Made by a program: the position numbers and the translations under genes
Assembly (NCBI GenBank): GCA_019412865.1
Contig: DXOJ01000553.1
Location: 1-5,575, forward strand
Reading direction: 5' to 3'
From: Bacteroides sp.
GTDB lineage: Bacteria; Bacteroidota; Bacteroidia; Bacteroidales; Bacteroidaceae
DNA: 5,575 nucleotides
Shown here: in pieces, positions 1-5,520 of the stretch
Numbering within the stretch: position 1 is the first letter of the stretch
Layout of the letters: every line of letters begins with the position of its first letter
Notes under the pieces: model-generated
Databases searched by the model: none
The model's input: the letters and a program-made list of their open reading frames with translations, nothing else
Told to the model about the DNA's origin: nothing

Positions 1-5
1 TGGTA

Positions 6-22
6 CATTTTGCCCCAAAATG
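6..22. repeat. Hairpin, possible end repeat of an IS21-type element or weak terminator
   Basis: CATTTTG (6-12) and CAAAATG (16-22) form a 7-bp perfect inverted repeat around a 3-nt loop, followed six bases later by a run of six T (28-33). Two readings are possible. One is a weak, AT-rich intrinsic terminator for a gene left of the window. The other follows from the first 16 bases (GGTACATTTTGCCCC), which resemble from memory the repeated blocks found near the ends of some IS21-family elements. In that case an IS would end at about base 36. Neither can be decided without the left flank. Confidence 0.3.
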
Positions 23-44
23 GCCTGTTTTTTGCAATTTTATA

Positions 45-56
45 TCGTAGCTACGA
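45..56. repeat. Perfect 12-bp palindrome
   Basis: TCGTAGCTACGA reads the same on both strands. It sits alone about 250 bp upstream of the operon promoter with no promoter elements around it that I can identify. It could be a protein-binding site or chance. Confidence 0.35.
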
Positions 57-252
57 CACAAAATCAGTCGATAGGCTTCATCGTGGGGAACAGAACGAAA
101 TCGAATCATAGCTTTTCTAAAAAATGTTACTAGGTTGCCATTATATGAATAACCTTACGGCATACAGTACGATCTAGAAACTATGCGGTTCAACCGGATG
201 ACATTTTCAGGTGGTTATGGTTTTCATCCAAATTCACGAAATTGTAAAATTG

Positions 253-327
253 ACGTTTTTTTCGAAACGCGTGCTTGCCTTTGAACGATAAAATGCTTGA
301 TTGTGTTGATAATTTCGAAAAAAGCGT
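253..327. promoter_or_regulatory. Inverted repeat pair, candidate dual operator of the RloA/RloB operon
   Basis: ACGTTTTTTTCGAAA at 253-267 and the reverse complement of 313-327 (ACGCTTTTTTCGAAA) match at 14 of 15 positions. The arms are in opposite orientation with 45 nt between them, and each ends in the palindrome TTTCGAAA (260-267 and 313-320). The downstream arm lies entirely within the 17-bp spacer of the promoter, where a bound repressor would block RNA polymerase. Both arms lie upstream of the predicted transcription start, so they would act as DNA and not as an RNA leader. No regulator gene is present in the window. Operator function is inferred. Confidence 0.5.
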
Positions 328-334
328 ATATAAT
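306..334 (+). promoter_or_regulatory. Consensus SigA-type promoter for the RloA/RloB operon
   Basis: A -35 box TTGATA (306-311, 5 of 6 consensus) is separated by exactly 17 bp from a perfect -10 box TATAAT (329-334). Transcription should begin near 340-342, giving a leader of only about 18 nt before the start codon at 359. This is the best promoter in the window. It also rules out the longer forward reading frame that begins with TTG at 275, because that start would lie upstream of the transcript. Confidence 0.8.
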
Positions 335-346
335 ATAGGCATGAAT

Positions 347-352
347 GGAGGA
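347..352 (+). promoter_or_regulatory. Ribosome binding site of the RloA-like ATPase gene
   Basis: GGAGGA ends 6 nt before ATG at 359. It decides the start: the alternatives at 275 (TTG) and 341 (ATG) have no such site, and the protein beginning at 359 opens with the family-typical MLVRFSVENYMSFK. Confidence 0.85.
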
Positions 353-358
353 ATTACT

Positions 359-1720
359 ATGCTTGTTCGTTTTTCGGTTGAAAATTATATGTCTTTTAAG
401 GAGCCGCAAGTGTTTTCAATGGCTGCTGACAAAGGCACTCGACATTCTACACATGTTGCTTCTGCAGGAAGTAAAAGATTGCTAAAGGGTAGCTTTTTAT
501 TCGGCGCAAATGCGTCGGGAAAATCAAATTTTATTCATGCTATAGACTTCATGCGTAAGGCTGTTCGTGCAGGAAACACAAAGGTTCTAAAAAATCGAGA
601 TAAGTATTTCCGAATTGATTCGTCTTGTTCAAATAAGCCCGGAATTTTTCAGGTTGATATAGTAGCGGAAAATCATCTTTATTCATATGGGTTTGCACTG
701 AACTATCTATCCCGCGAGTTTGTAGCCGAGTGGCTATATGAAATAGAAGACACCAAGGAACTTTGTATTTTTGACCGAGATGTTACCACTTCGGAAGTGC
801 AAACAGATTTAGACTTCAAAAGGCACTCAAAAGATGGTATGCGCTATGAGGTTTACAAGTCAGATGTTCCTGCAGATCATCTTTTCTTAAGCGATATAGC
901 TCAGAGAGAGATTGAATCGGCATCACTGTTTCAACACTTCAAGCGAGTATATAAATGGTTCTTGGATGTTATTGTGATTTATCCAGATAGCCATAATATT
1001 CAGATTACTGACTATTTCACAAATAATGAAAATAACGTCACTTTGTCTCAAATGCTTTCGGATTTTGATACTGGCATTGAGAGTTTGTCTTCTGACAAAA
1101 AAGCTATCAGTGAAGCTTTAGCTTTTATACCTAAAGATATCCGAGAAAAAATTATTAATGATATTGAGGAAGAACTCCAAAAAAAATCCGATGATTCCTC
1201 AGCATTTATGCGAGGCAAAAAACTAACAATTGCAATTAAAAATCGAAGATTTAATATTTCGATTGAAGATGGTGAGCTTCAAGCAGAAGAATTGCAAATG
1301 AATCACGGTAACGCATCAGATTTGTTTGATATACTCGATGAGTCTGACGGAACTCAGCGACTATTCGATTTGATACCAGCGTATCAATCTCTTAAAGAAG
1401 GAAAAATTATTTTTATTGATGAAATTGACAGAAGTTTTCACAGTAAGCTGACAAAAGAATATATCCGGCGCTATTTTGCAATAACTAACGGACAATCGTG
1501 TCAACTGATTTGTACAACGCATGATTTGAATCTAATGTCATTAGATCTTTTAAGAAAAGACGAAATTTGGTTCGTTGAGCGAAATGAACATCACAGTTCA
1601 AATTTGTATTCATTAAGCGAATTTAAAACAAGATGTGATAAAGATGTGTTGAAGAATTATGTACAAGGACGTTATGGGGCAATCCCTTGTATTTCAGAGA
1701 GTGATTATGAGGGGGCTTAG
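359..1720 (+). CDS. AAA_15 / RloA-like ABC-type ATPase (AbiLi-like, phage defence)
   Basis: Predicted cytosolic ATPase of 453 residues, the sensor or motor half of an ATPase/Toprim defence pair. The N-terminus MLVRFSVENYMSFKEPQ is characteristic of RloA/AbiLi-type proteins. Walker A is GANASGKS (49-56, K55). A degenerate ABC signature DESDGTQR follows at 327-334, Walker B is IIFIDEID (350-357, D354/E355), and the H-loop histidine is H388 in CTTHDL. The C-terminal GRYGAIP (438-444) is also family-typical. Between the Walker motifs lie about 270 residues with predicted helical character. All catalytic motifs are intact and the length fits the family (about 400-450). It is the first gene of the operon and its stop is 5 nt before the RloB-like gene. 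Family knowledge: AbiLi/AbiLii give abortive infection in Lactococcus, and in PARIS the related ATPase AriA holds the nuclease AriB. A role here in phage sensing is inferred. Another non-defence AAA_15 ATPase is possible, but the RloB partner makes that unlikely. Confidence 0.93.
   Translation: MLVRFSVENYMSFKEPQVFSMAADKGTRHSTHVASAGSKRLLKGSFLFGANASGKSNFIHAIDFMRKAVRAGNTKVLKNRDKYFRIDSSCSNKPGIFQVDIVAENHLYSYGFALNYLSREFVAEWLYEIEDTKELCIFDRDVTTSEVQTDLDFKRHSKDGMRYEVYKSDVPADHLFLSDIAQREIESASLFQHFKRVYKWFLDVIVIYPDSHNIQITDYFTNNENNVTLSQMLSDFDTGIESLSSDKKAISEALAFIPKDIREKIINDIEEELQKKSDDSSAFMRGKKLTIAIKNRRFNISIEDGELQAEELQMNHGNASDLFDILDESDGTQRLFDLIPAYQSLKEGKIIFIDEIDRSFHSKLTKEYIRRYFAITNGQSCQLICTTHDLNLMSLDLLRKDEIWFVERNEHHSSNLYSLSEFKTRCDKDVLKNYVQGRYGAIPCISESDYEGA
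1709..1715 (+). promoter_or_regulatory. Ribosome binding site of the RloB-like gene, inside the end of the ATPase gene
   Basis: GAGGGGG lies within the last codons of the upstream gene, 10 nt before ATG at 1726. The spacing is slightly long. Since the two genes are only 5 nt apart, translational coupling probably contributes to balanced synthesis of the pair. Confidence 0.55.
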
Positions 1721-1725
1721 TAACT

Positions 1726-2595
1726 ATGCCTAACACTTACAGACTTAATTCTCATGGAATGTTTGATCGTCGGCAAGATCGAAATATGCGTCGAGTGATT
1801 TTCTTGTCGGTTGAAGGGACTAAAACAGAAGTTGAATATTTTGGTTATATTAATAAATATAAAACAAGCCTTGGCGTTGAATCCATAGTCGAAATTCATG
1901 TTCTTAAGCGAGACGACACCAAAAGTTCTCCTGAACAGGTATTAGACTTACTAGATGAATATATGTCATTAAGAACTACATCAAAGTTAAAAGATGAGTT
2001 GCAGAAGTTGGAGTTAAATTCCTATGACGTAGATTTCATACAATCTTATCTGGACGCAAAAGAGCTCATTCCTGACAGACAGCGGAAAAGATTCGAAGCC
2101 ACATTGATGAAAGAACATCTAGATTTACTTTACCTCAAATTTTTAAGTGATTACCAAGGTGAGTCCGATATTTTTGGTGTTGTTATAGATCGCGATTCTA
2201 AAAGTCACCCGCGTAAAATGATTGAAGAAGTTTTTTCAGACTGTGACAATAAAGGCTATAAATGCTTTCTTACAAACCCCTGCATAGAACTTTGGCTTTT
2301 GTTACACGTATCTGATATCAGTGAAGAATATAAGCATGACATGAACAATCTTTTGGAAAATCCGATAGACAAGCAAGGGCATACCTATGTGGGAAATTTA
2401 CTATATGAAAAGACAAATATAAGAAAGAGTATTCAACTCAAAGCGTTTGAGAAGTACTTCCTTCCAAATATCGAAAATGCTATCGAAAATGCAGCCAAAA
2501 TTTGTACGGAACGAAACAATCTATTAGATAGAGTTGGAAGCAATTTGGGCGAGCTTTTTGTGTTACTAAGAGAAAAGCCTAAGGACAGCGTTTGA
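1726..2595 (+). CDS. rloB: RloB-family Toprim-like protein (AbiLii-like, putative nuclease effector)
   Basis: Protein of 289 residues, the likely effector partner of the preceding ATPase. Visible RloB/Toprim-type motifs are VEGTKTEVEYF (29-39) with the acidic residue E30, the acidic pair VVIDRDS (152-158; D155, D157), and FLTNPCIELWLLLH (181-194), the RloB hallmark block. A basic N-terminus (residues 15-23) precedes the first motif, as is usual. It is longer than compact RloB proteins (roughly 200-220 residues from memory). The extra length is a charged, helical insert at about 70-145 between the first motif and the DxD. No signal peptide or membrane segment is seen. Family knowledge: the RloB domain is predicted to be a metal-dependent Toprim nuclease and is AbiLii of the AbiL system; the analogous AriB of PARIS attacks tRNA. 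The target of this protein is unknown. Start at 1726 is supported by coupling and the conserved N-terminal basic region. Confidence 0.9.
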   Translation: MPNTYRLNSHGMFDRRQDRNMRRVIFLSVEGTKTEVEYFGYINKYKTSLGVESIVEIHVLKRDDTKSSPEQVLDLLDEYMSLRTTSKLKDELQKLELNSYDVDFIQSYLDAKELIPDRQRKRFEATLMKEHLDLLYLKFLSDYQGESDIFGVVIDRDSKSHPRKMIEEVFSDCDNKGYKCFLTNPCIELWLLLHVSDISEEYKHDMNNLLENPIDKQGHTYVGNLLYEKTNIRKSIQLKAFEKYFLPNIENAIENAAKICTERNNLLDRVGSNLGELFVLLREKPKDSV

Positions 2596-2665
2596 TGCAA
2601 TTACATATAGCAAGGAAATTTCTCCGATTCATTTAGAAATACGAACCACGTTATTGTGCTAATAC

Positions 2666-2694
2666 TTTAGTGTGGTTGAAAACCATACCATAAT
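2666..2694 (+). promoter_or_regulatory. Weak candidate promoter for the KAP NTPase gene
   Basis: TTTAGT (2666-2671, 3 of 6) and CATAAT (2689-2694, 5 of 6) are 17 bp apart in the 180-nt gap before the KAP gene. A start near 2701 would give a leader of about 75 nt. The -35 is poor, and there is no convincing terminator after the RloB gene, so read-through from the upstream operon is equally possible. Confidence 0.25.
2671..2687. repeat. Short hairpin / operator-like inverted repeat upstream of the KAP gene
   Basis: TGGTT (2673-2677) and AACCA (2681-2685) form a 5-bp perfect inverted repeat around GAA, extendable by one wobble and one A-T pair. The left arm can instead pair with AACCAC at 2644-2649 (6 bp, 22-nt loop), so two exclusive structures are possible. 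No T-run follows, so it is not an intrinsic terminator. Confidence 0.3.
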
Positions 2695-2765
2695 CCCGCG
2701 TAAGAGTAGTAAATATGAACTATCTTTAACCCGGATGTTTCAGCGTACAGAAATACAATTATGAT

Positions 2766-2771
2766 GGAGGG
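2766..2771 (+). promoter_or_regulatory. Ribosome binding site of the KAP NTPase gene
   Basis: GGAGGG sits 4 nt before ATG at 2776. The two upstream ATG codons (2761 and 2764) overlap or precede this site and have no site of their own, so 2776 is the preferred start even though they are in frame. Confidence 0.7.
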
Positions 2772-2775
2772 AAAT

Positions 2776-4968
2776 ATGCTTAATCCAGATCTGCCAATCA
2801 CAAAAAACTCGGAAGACATCCTAAACAGAAGCACTTTTGCTAATAGTTTGGCAAAAACATTACTGCAGTATTCCTTCTCATCCTCCCTAACGATAGGTCT
2901 CTACGGTGAATGGGGAAGTGGAAAAACATCTTTGCTGAATATGGTGTTGGAAACCGTCGAAAGCAAGGATTCTAATACAGTAATCCTTCGCTTTAACCCG
3001 TGGTTGTGCTCAAATTCCAAGCAGCTAATTACGCAGTTCTTCAAACAACTTTCAGCAGCGATAAAGTTGAAGAAGCCAAAAAACGAAACGGCATGGGAAT
3101 TAATTGACCAATATGCTGATTTGTTTGATGCGGCAAACATGACTCCTGGAGCTGGTACGATTATTTCGGCCTTTGGTAAGACACTAGCAAAAGAGGCAAA
3201 AGAAAAAAACGAACAGGAATCCAATGATTTGCAAGGGAAAAAAGACAAAATTATTACTAAAATGCGTGATGATGATATCAGAGTTATCGTATCCATTGAT
3301 GATATTGATCGACTTACAGAAGAAGAAATTATCTCTGTTTTTCAGTTGGTTAAAGCTTTGGCGGATTTCCCCAATACAATTTACATATTAGCCTTTGATT
3401 ATAATGTAGTAGTCAGAGCGCTTAGCAAGGTACAGCATGGAGACGGTAAAGAGTACTTGGAGAAAATTATTCAGGTTCCCTTTGAGATTCCTGCACCTTG
3501 CATTACGGATATATATACAGCTTTATTCTCAAAGCTCGATGTGATTTTCAGAGATTTCCCTGCAGATAAGTGGCCAAAAGATATCTGGGCTGAACTTTTT
3601 CAATTTGGAATCAAGAAGTATATAAAATCGATTCGGGATGTCATTCGTTACACAAATGTTTTCCTTTTAAAGTATGATCTTTTGAAAGATGAAACAGACC
3701 CAGTTGATTTGCTCGCTCTCACTTGCCTGCAAGTATTTGAACCCTTCATCTATTCCAATTTGCCCGGTTTTAAGGAGTTTTTGTGTGGAGACGATATGAG
3801 TAGTTCACTCTCAAGAGGAAAGGCTTATGAAGATGAATTAAAGCGCAATGTCTCCAAACTGTTTTCGTCAAATGAAAAAATAACAGATCGAGAAGCCGTA
3901 AATCATATACTTAGTATGCTATTTCCAAAAGTAAAAAATGTCTTAGGTATCTCGTATAGTTATGGGAGAAATTATTCTCACAGAGACTTTTTTGTACGCA
4001 ATAACGTTGCCGTGCCAGAATGTTTTGATCGATATTTTGCATTGGCGCTCGAAAAGGATGCAATCTCGACATCAACCATCCAACGATTCATTTATGAAGA
4101 CAGCCCTCAAGAATTAGAAAAAAATATCCTTGAAATCTATCAATCTGGCAAGATTATACGATTGCTCGACGGCATTGAGGCTTACGCTAATAATCGTTCG
4201 CTAAAAATTTCCGAAGAACGTGCAACCACAGTCATCACTGCGCTTGTGCGCAATTGGGACAAATTTCTTGACCCAAATGATGCAAGCTTTCTCTCGATTC
4301 CATTTTCGTGGAGACTCCTTTTCTGCGTTGATCCTTTACTGGAAAAAATTGATTCAGGCAGAAGATTCCAATATATTCAAGAAATTTTTAATGACGACTT
4401 CGTTCAGCCGTCCACATTAACATTGTTATTACAAAATTTCGAAAGACAGCTGGGTCGCTTTACAGATGATTCTAAGCCTAATGAAAACGCATTACTCTCT
4501 TTAGCAGATGTTCTTCAACTTGAGAGCATTTTCAAAAGCCGCGCAATAGATGCAATCGATTCCAAATCAGTCCTGAATAGTGCTAATGCGTCAAGCCTCT
4601 TTTGGATGCTACAAAACATTGATCCAGATATGGCAAAAAGCAAAAAAGCTTCTTTAATCACAGACGATACATCGCTAGCTAAAGTTATAAGTGCCTGCAC
4701 TTCTAGAGGATCAACGTTAGGAAAAATTGTTGTAAAGACTCGAAAAGTAGATTTGAAGTATCTCGAAGAATTTGTAAATCTCGACGAAGCGTATAACCGT
4801 ATTGAAAAATTTGTGGCAACAGATTCGTTTACGTATTTGACAGAAGACGAAAAGCTGAACACGATATTGTTCTTAAAAACTGCAAAACAGCAAAATAAAG
4901 AAGATTCTTTCTTTGGTGGTGTTCCGGAGGATGCCCTTGCAGATTGGCTTGAGCAGACAAAGCATTGA
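2776..4968 (+). CDS. KAP-family P-loop NTPase (putative phage-defence ATPase)
   Basis: Protein of 730 residues. The N-terminal KAP NTPase domain spans about 10-300. It opens with EDILNRSTFANSLA (13-26), followed by Walker A GEWGSGKTS (44-52, K50), FNPW (73-76), Walker B IVSIDDIDRL (171-180; D175/D176), AFDYNVV (206-212) and YLEKIIQVPFEIP (227-239). Many KAP proteins carry transmembrane segments between the Walker motifs. Here that stretch (95-165) is mostly charged and coiled-coil-like (135-160), so the protein is probably soluble. Residues 300-730 are a largely helical region I cannot assign to a known domain. Family knowledge: KAP NTPases include F-plasmid PifA, which excludes phage T7, and many members lie in mobile and defence loci. 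It follows the RloA/RloB pair by 180 nt on the same strand. Whether it belongs to that system or acts alone is not settled. The NTPase family assignment is firm; the defence role is inferred from context. Confidence 0.9.
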   Translation: MLNPDLPITKNSEDILNRSTFANSLAKTLLQYSFSSSLTIGLYGEWGSGKTSLLNMVLETVESKDSNTVILRFNPWLCSNSKQLITQFFKQLSAAIKLKKPKNETAWELIDQYADLFDAANMTPGAGTIISAFGKTLAKEAKEKNEQESNDLQGKKDKIITKMRDDDIRVIVSIDDIDRLTEEEIISVFQLVKALADFPNTIYILAFDYNVVVRALSKVQHGDGKEYLEKIIQVPFEIPAPCITDIYTALFSKLDVIFRDFPADKWPKDIWAELFQFGIKKYIKSIRDVIRYTNVFLLKYDLLKDETDPVDLLALTCLQVFEPFIYSNLPGFKEFLCGDDMSSSLSRGKAYEDELKRNVSKLFSSNEKITDREAVNHILSMLFPKVKNVLGISYSYGRNYSHRDFFVRNNVAVPECFDRYFALALEKDAISTSTIQRFIYEDSPQELEKNILEIYQSGKIIRLLDGIEAYANNRSLKISEERATTVITALVRNWDKFLDPNDASFLSIPFSWRLLFCVDPLLEKIDSGRRFQYIQEIFNDDFVQPSTLTLLLQNFERQLGRFTDDSKPNENALLSLADVLQLESIFKSRAIDAIDSKSVLNSANASSLFWMLQNIDPDMAKSKKASLITDDTSLAKVISACTSRGSTLGKIVVKTRKVDLKYLEEFVNLDEAYNRIEKFVATDSFTYLTEDEKLNTILFLKTAKQQNKEDSFFGGVPEDALADWLEQTKH

Positions 4969-4991
4969 GCCGATTGCACCGCGACACCGCA

Positions 4992-4997
4992 TATAAT
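4992..4997 (+). promoter_or_regulatory. Perfect -10 box without a good -35, candidate promoter of the 76-aa gene
   Basis: TATAAT lies 24 bp after the KAP stop codon and 92 bp before the next gene. The nearest -35-like hexamer, TTGAGC at 4965-4970, is 21 bp away, which is too far. I see no terminator in the 120-nt gap, so the downstream gene may be transcribed from here or by read-through. An alternative pair is TTTACT (5003-5008) and TATACC (5026-5031) with 17 bp spacing. Confidence 0.3.
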
Positions 4998-5073
4998 CTG
5001 TGTTTACTTAATAACCGCCTCTCTATATACCTCAGTTATGAACATCAACTTGTCAAAAGTGTTCGCGATTTTG

Positions 5074-5081
5074 AGGAGGTG
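5074..5081 (+). promoter_or_regulatory. Strong ribosome binding site of the 76-aa gene
   Basis: AGGAGGTG is a full Shine-Dalgarno match ending 7 nt before ATG at 5089. It fixes the start and is strong support that this short frame is a real gene. Confidence 0.9.
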
Positions 5082-5088
5082 TTAAAAG

Positions 5089-5319
5089 ATGTGCTATCTG
5101 ATTGCTAAAGAACGCAATGCACACGGTTGCATTGCGCTGAAAACTACCCACGGTCAGCATCTGGCTGATTTCAAATATGCACTAGATGATGCTCTCGACG
5201 GCAGCGGAATTCAGCTTGTCACCATCAGCCGACCTACAGCCTACGGTGAGTACGCGCCGTATCGCTTTGTACACAGTGAAGAGGAATTTGCTGCGCAGGT
5301 ATTGGCTATGCGGGCATAA
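5089..5319 (+). CDS. Small conserved hypothetical protein (DUF6718-like), 76 aa
   Basis: A 76-residue protein beginning MCYLIAKERNAHGCIALKT, with a central VTISRPTAYGEYAPYRFV block (54-71 of the product). From memory this matches a family of short clostridial proteins labelled DUF6718; I cannot confirm the number here. No membrane segment, signal peptide or catalytic motif is visible, and the function is unknown. Compact size and mixed alpha/beta pattern suggest one small globular cytosolic domain. It has its own excellent ribosome binding site and lies 120 nt after the KAP gene on the same strand. GC content is 50% (116 of 231 counted by hand), clearly above the roughly mid-30s of the defence genes, so it probably has a separate history: either a core gene of the mobile element or older host DNA. 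It lies inside the presumed attachment site. Confidence 0.85.
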   Translation: MCYLIAKERNAHGCIALKTTHGQHLADFKYALDDALDGSGIQLVTISRPTAYGEYAPYRFVHSEEEFAAQVLAMRA

Positions 5320-5365
5320 CGAAAATCTTATTTGTGACTTTTAATCCTGCTTCGCTACAAAACCC

Positions 5366-5395
5366 ATCTACGAACTCATCTACCAATTTATCTAC
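5366..5395. repeat. Three ATCTAC direct repeats at an exact 12-bp period
   Basis: ATCTAC occurs at 5366-5371, 5378-5383 and 5390-5395, with different 6-nt spacers each time. The array starts about 155 bp and ends about 125 bp inside the tRNA-derived attachment core. Tandem, same-orientation short sites at this distance resemble arm-type integrase or excisionase sites. On the other strand they read as Val-Asp-x-x repeats in a 44-codon frame that lacks a ribosome binding site. Confidence 0.6.
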
Positions 5396-5419
5396 GGCTC
5401 TGCATTTTGGTTGAGAAAC

Positions 5420-5491
5420 GCCGCGAAAATTACTACACATTACCTAAAATTAGGCGTTCTTATTTGTAGAATACCAACAAAATTTTGCGGC
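5420..5491. repeat. Nested 72-nt inverted repeat beside the attachment site
   Basis: Outer arms GCCGCGAAAATT (5420-5431) and AATTTTGCGGC (5481-5491) pair over 11 bp with a single bulged G at 5425. Inside them CTACA (5433-5437) pairs with TGTAG (5465-5469), and inside that CCTA (5443-5446) pairs with TAGG (5451-5454) around AAAT. A competing 6-bp pairing joins AACGCC (5417-5422) and GGCGTT (5453-5458). It is not followed directly by a T-run, so it is a poor intrinsic terminator, although it could still end transcription of the 76-aa gene. Confidence 0.5.
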
Positions 5492-5520
5492 TATTCCAAA
5501 ATTTTTGCCAGTGATGCTTT

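Larger units (their letters stand above)
1..305. other. Gene-free left flank
   Basis: I see no supportable gene in this stretch. Two forward frames are open from the window edge (to about 111 and about 133), but neither has a ribosome binding site or a recognisable protein. The stretch is AT-rich. It holds a hairpin at 6-22, a 12-bp palindrome at 45-56, a CGGTT/AACCG inverted repeat at 186-196, a GGATGA/TCATCC inverted repeat (196-201 and 224-229), and the distal arm of the promoter-associated inverted repeat at 253-267. It looks like intergenic or island DNA upstream of the defence operon. Confidence 0.6.

Noticed and set aside
1..133. Two plus-strand frames open from the left edge (stops near 111 and 133)
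   Set aside because: No ribosome binding site and no recognisable protein tail; short open stretches like this are expected by chance.
224..409. Minus-strand open frame across the operon promoter
   Set aside because: It covers the promoter, operator-like repeat and the start of the ATPase gene, has low-complexity composition and no start signal.
2595..2636. Thirteen-codon frame whose ATG overlaps the RloB stop (TGATG)
   Set aside because: Too short, no similarity, and such overlaps are common by chance.
2676..2694. TTGAAA and CATAAT as a promoter pair before the KAP gene
   Set aside because: Spacing is only 7 bp, so they cannot function together; a weaker pair with correct spacing is listed instead.
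2901..3296. Minus-strand open frame of 131 codons within the KAP gene
   Set aside because: It is antisense to the conserved Walker A to Walker B region of a clear KAP NTPase, so it is a shadow frame.
4220..4420. Plus-strand 66-codon frame inside the KAP gene
   Set aside because: Out-of-frame shadow of the KAP coding sequence with no ribosome binding site.
4515..4979. Minus-strand open frame of 154 codons within the end of the KAP gene
   Set aside because: Antisense shadow; serine/phenylalanine-rich translation typical of reversed AT-rich helical coding sequence, no recognisable family.
5306..5440. Minus-strand frame of 44 codons reading VDKLVDEFVDGF over the ATCTAC repeats
   Set aside because: No ribosome binding site before its ATG, overlaps the end of the 76-aa gene and the nested palindrome, and the repeating residues are simply the 12-bp DNA period in translation.
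5417..5510. CRISPR or integron attC interpretation of the repeats near the right edge
   Set aside because: Repeats are too short and too few for CRISPR, and the arms lack the GTTRRRY/RYYYAAC ends of attC sites.
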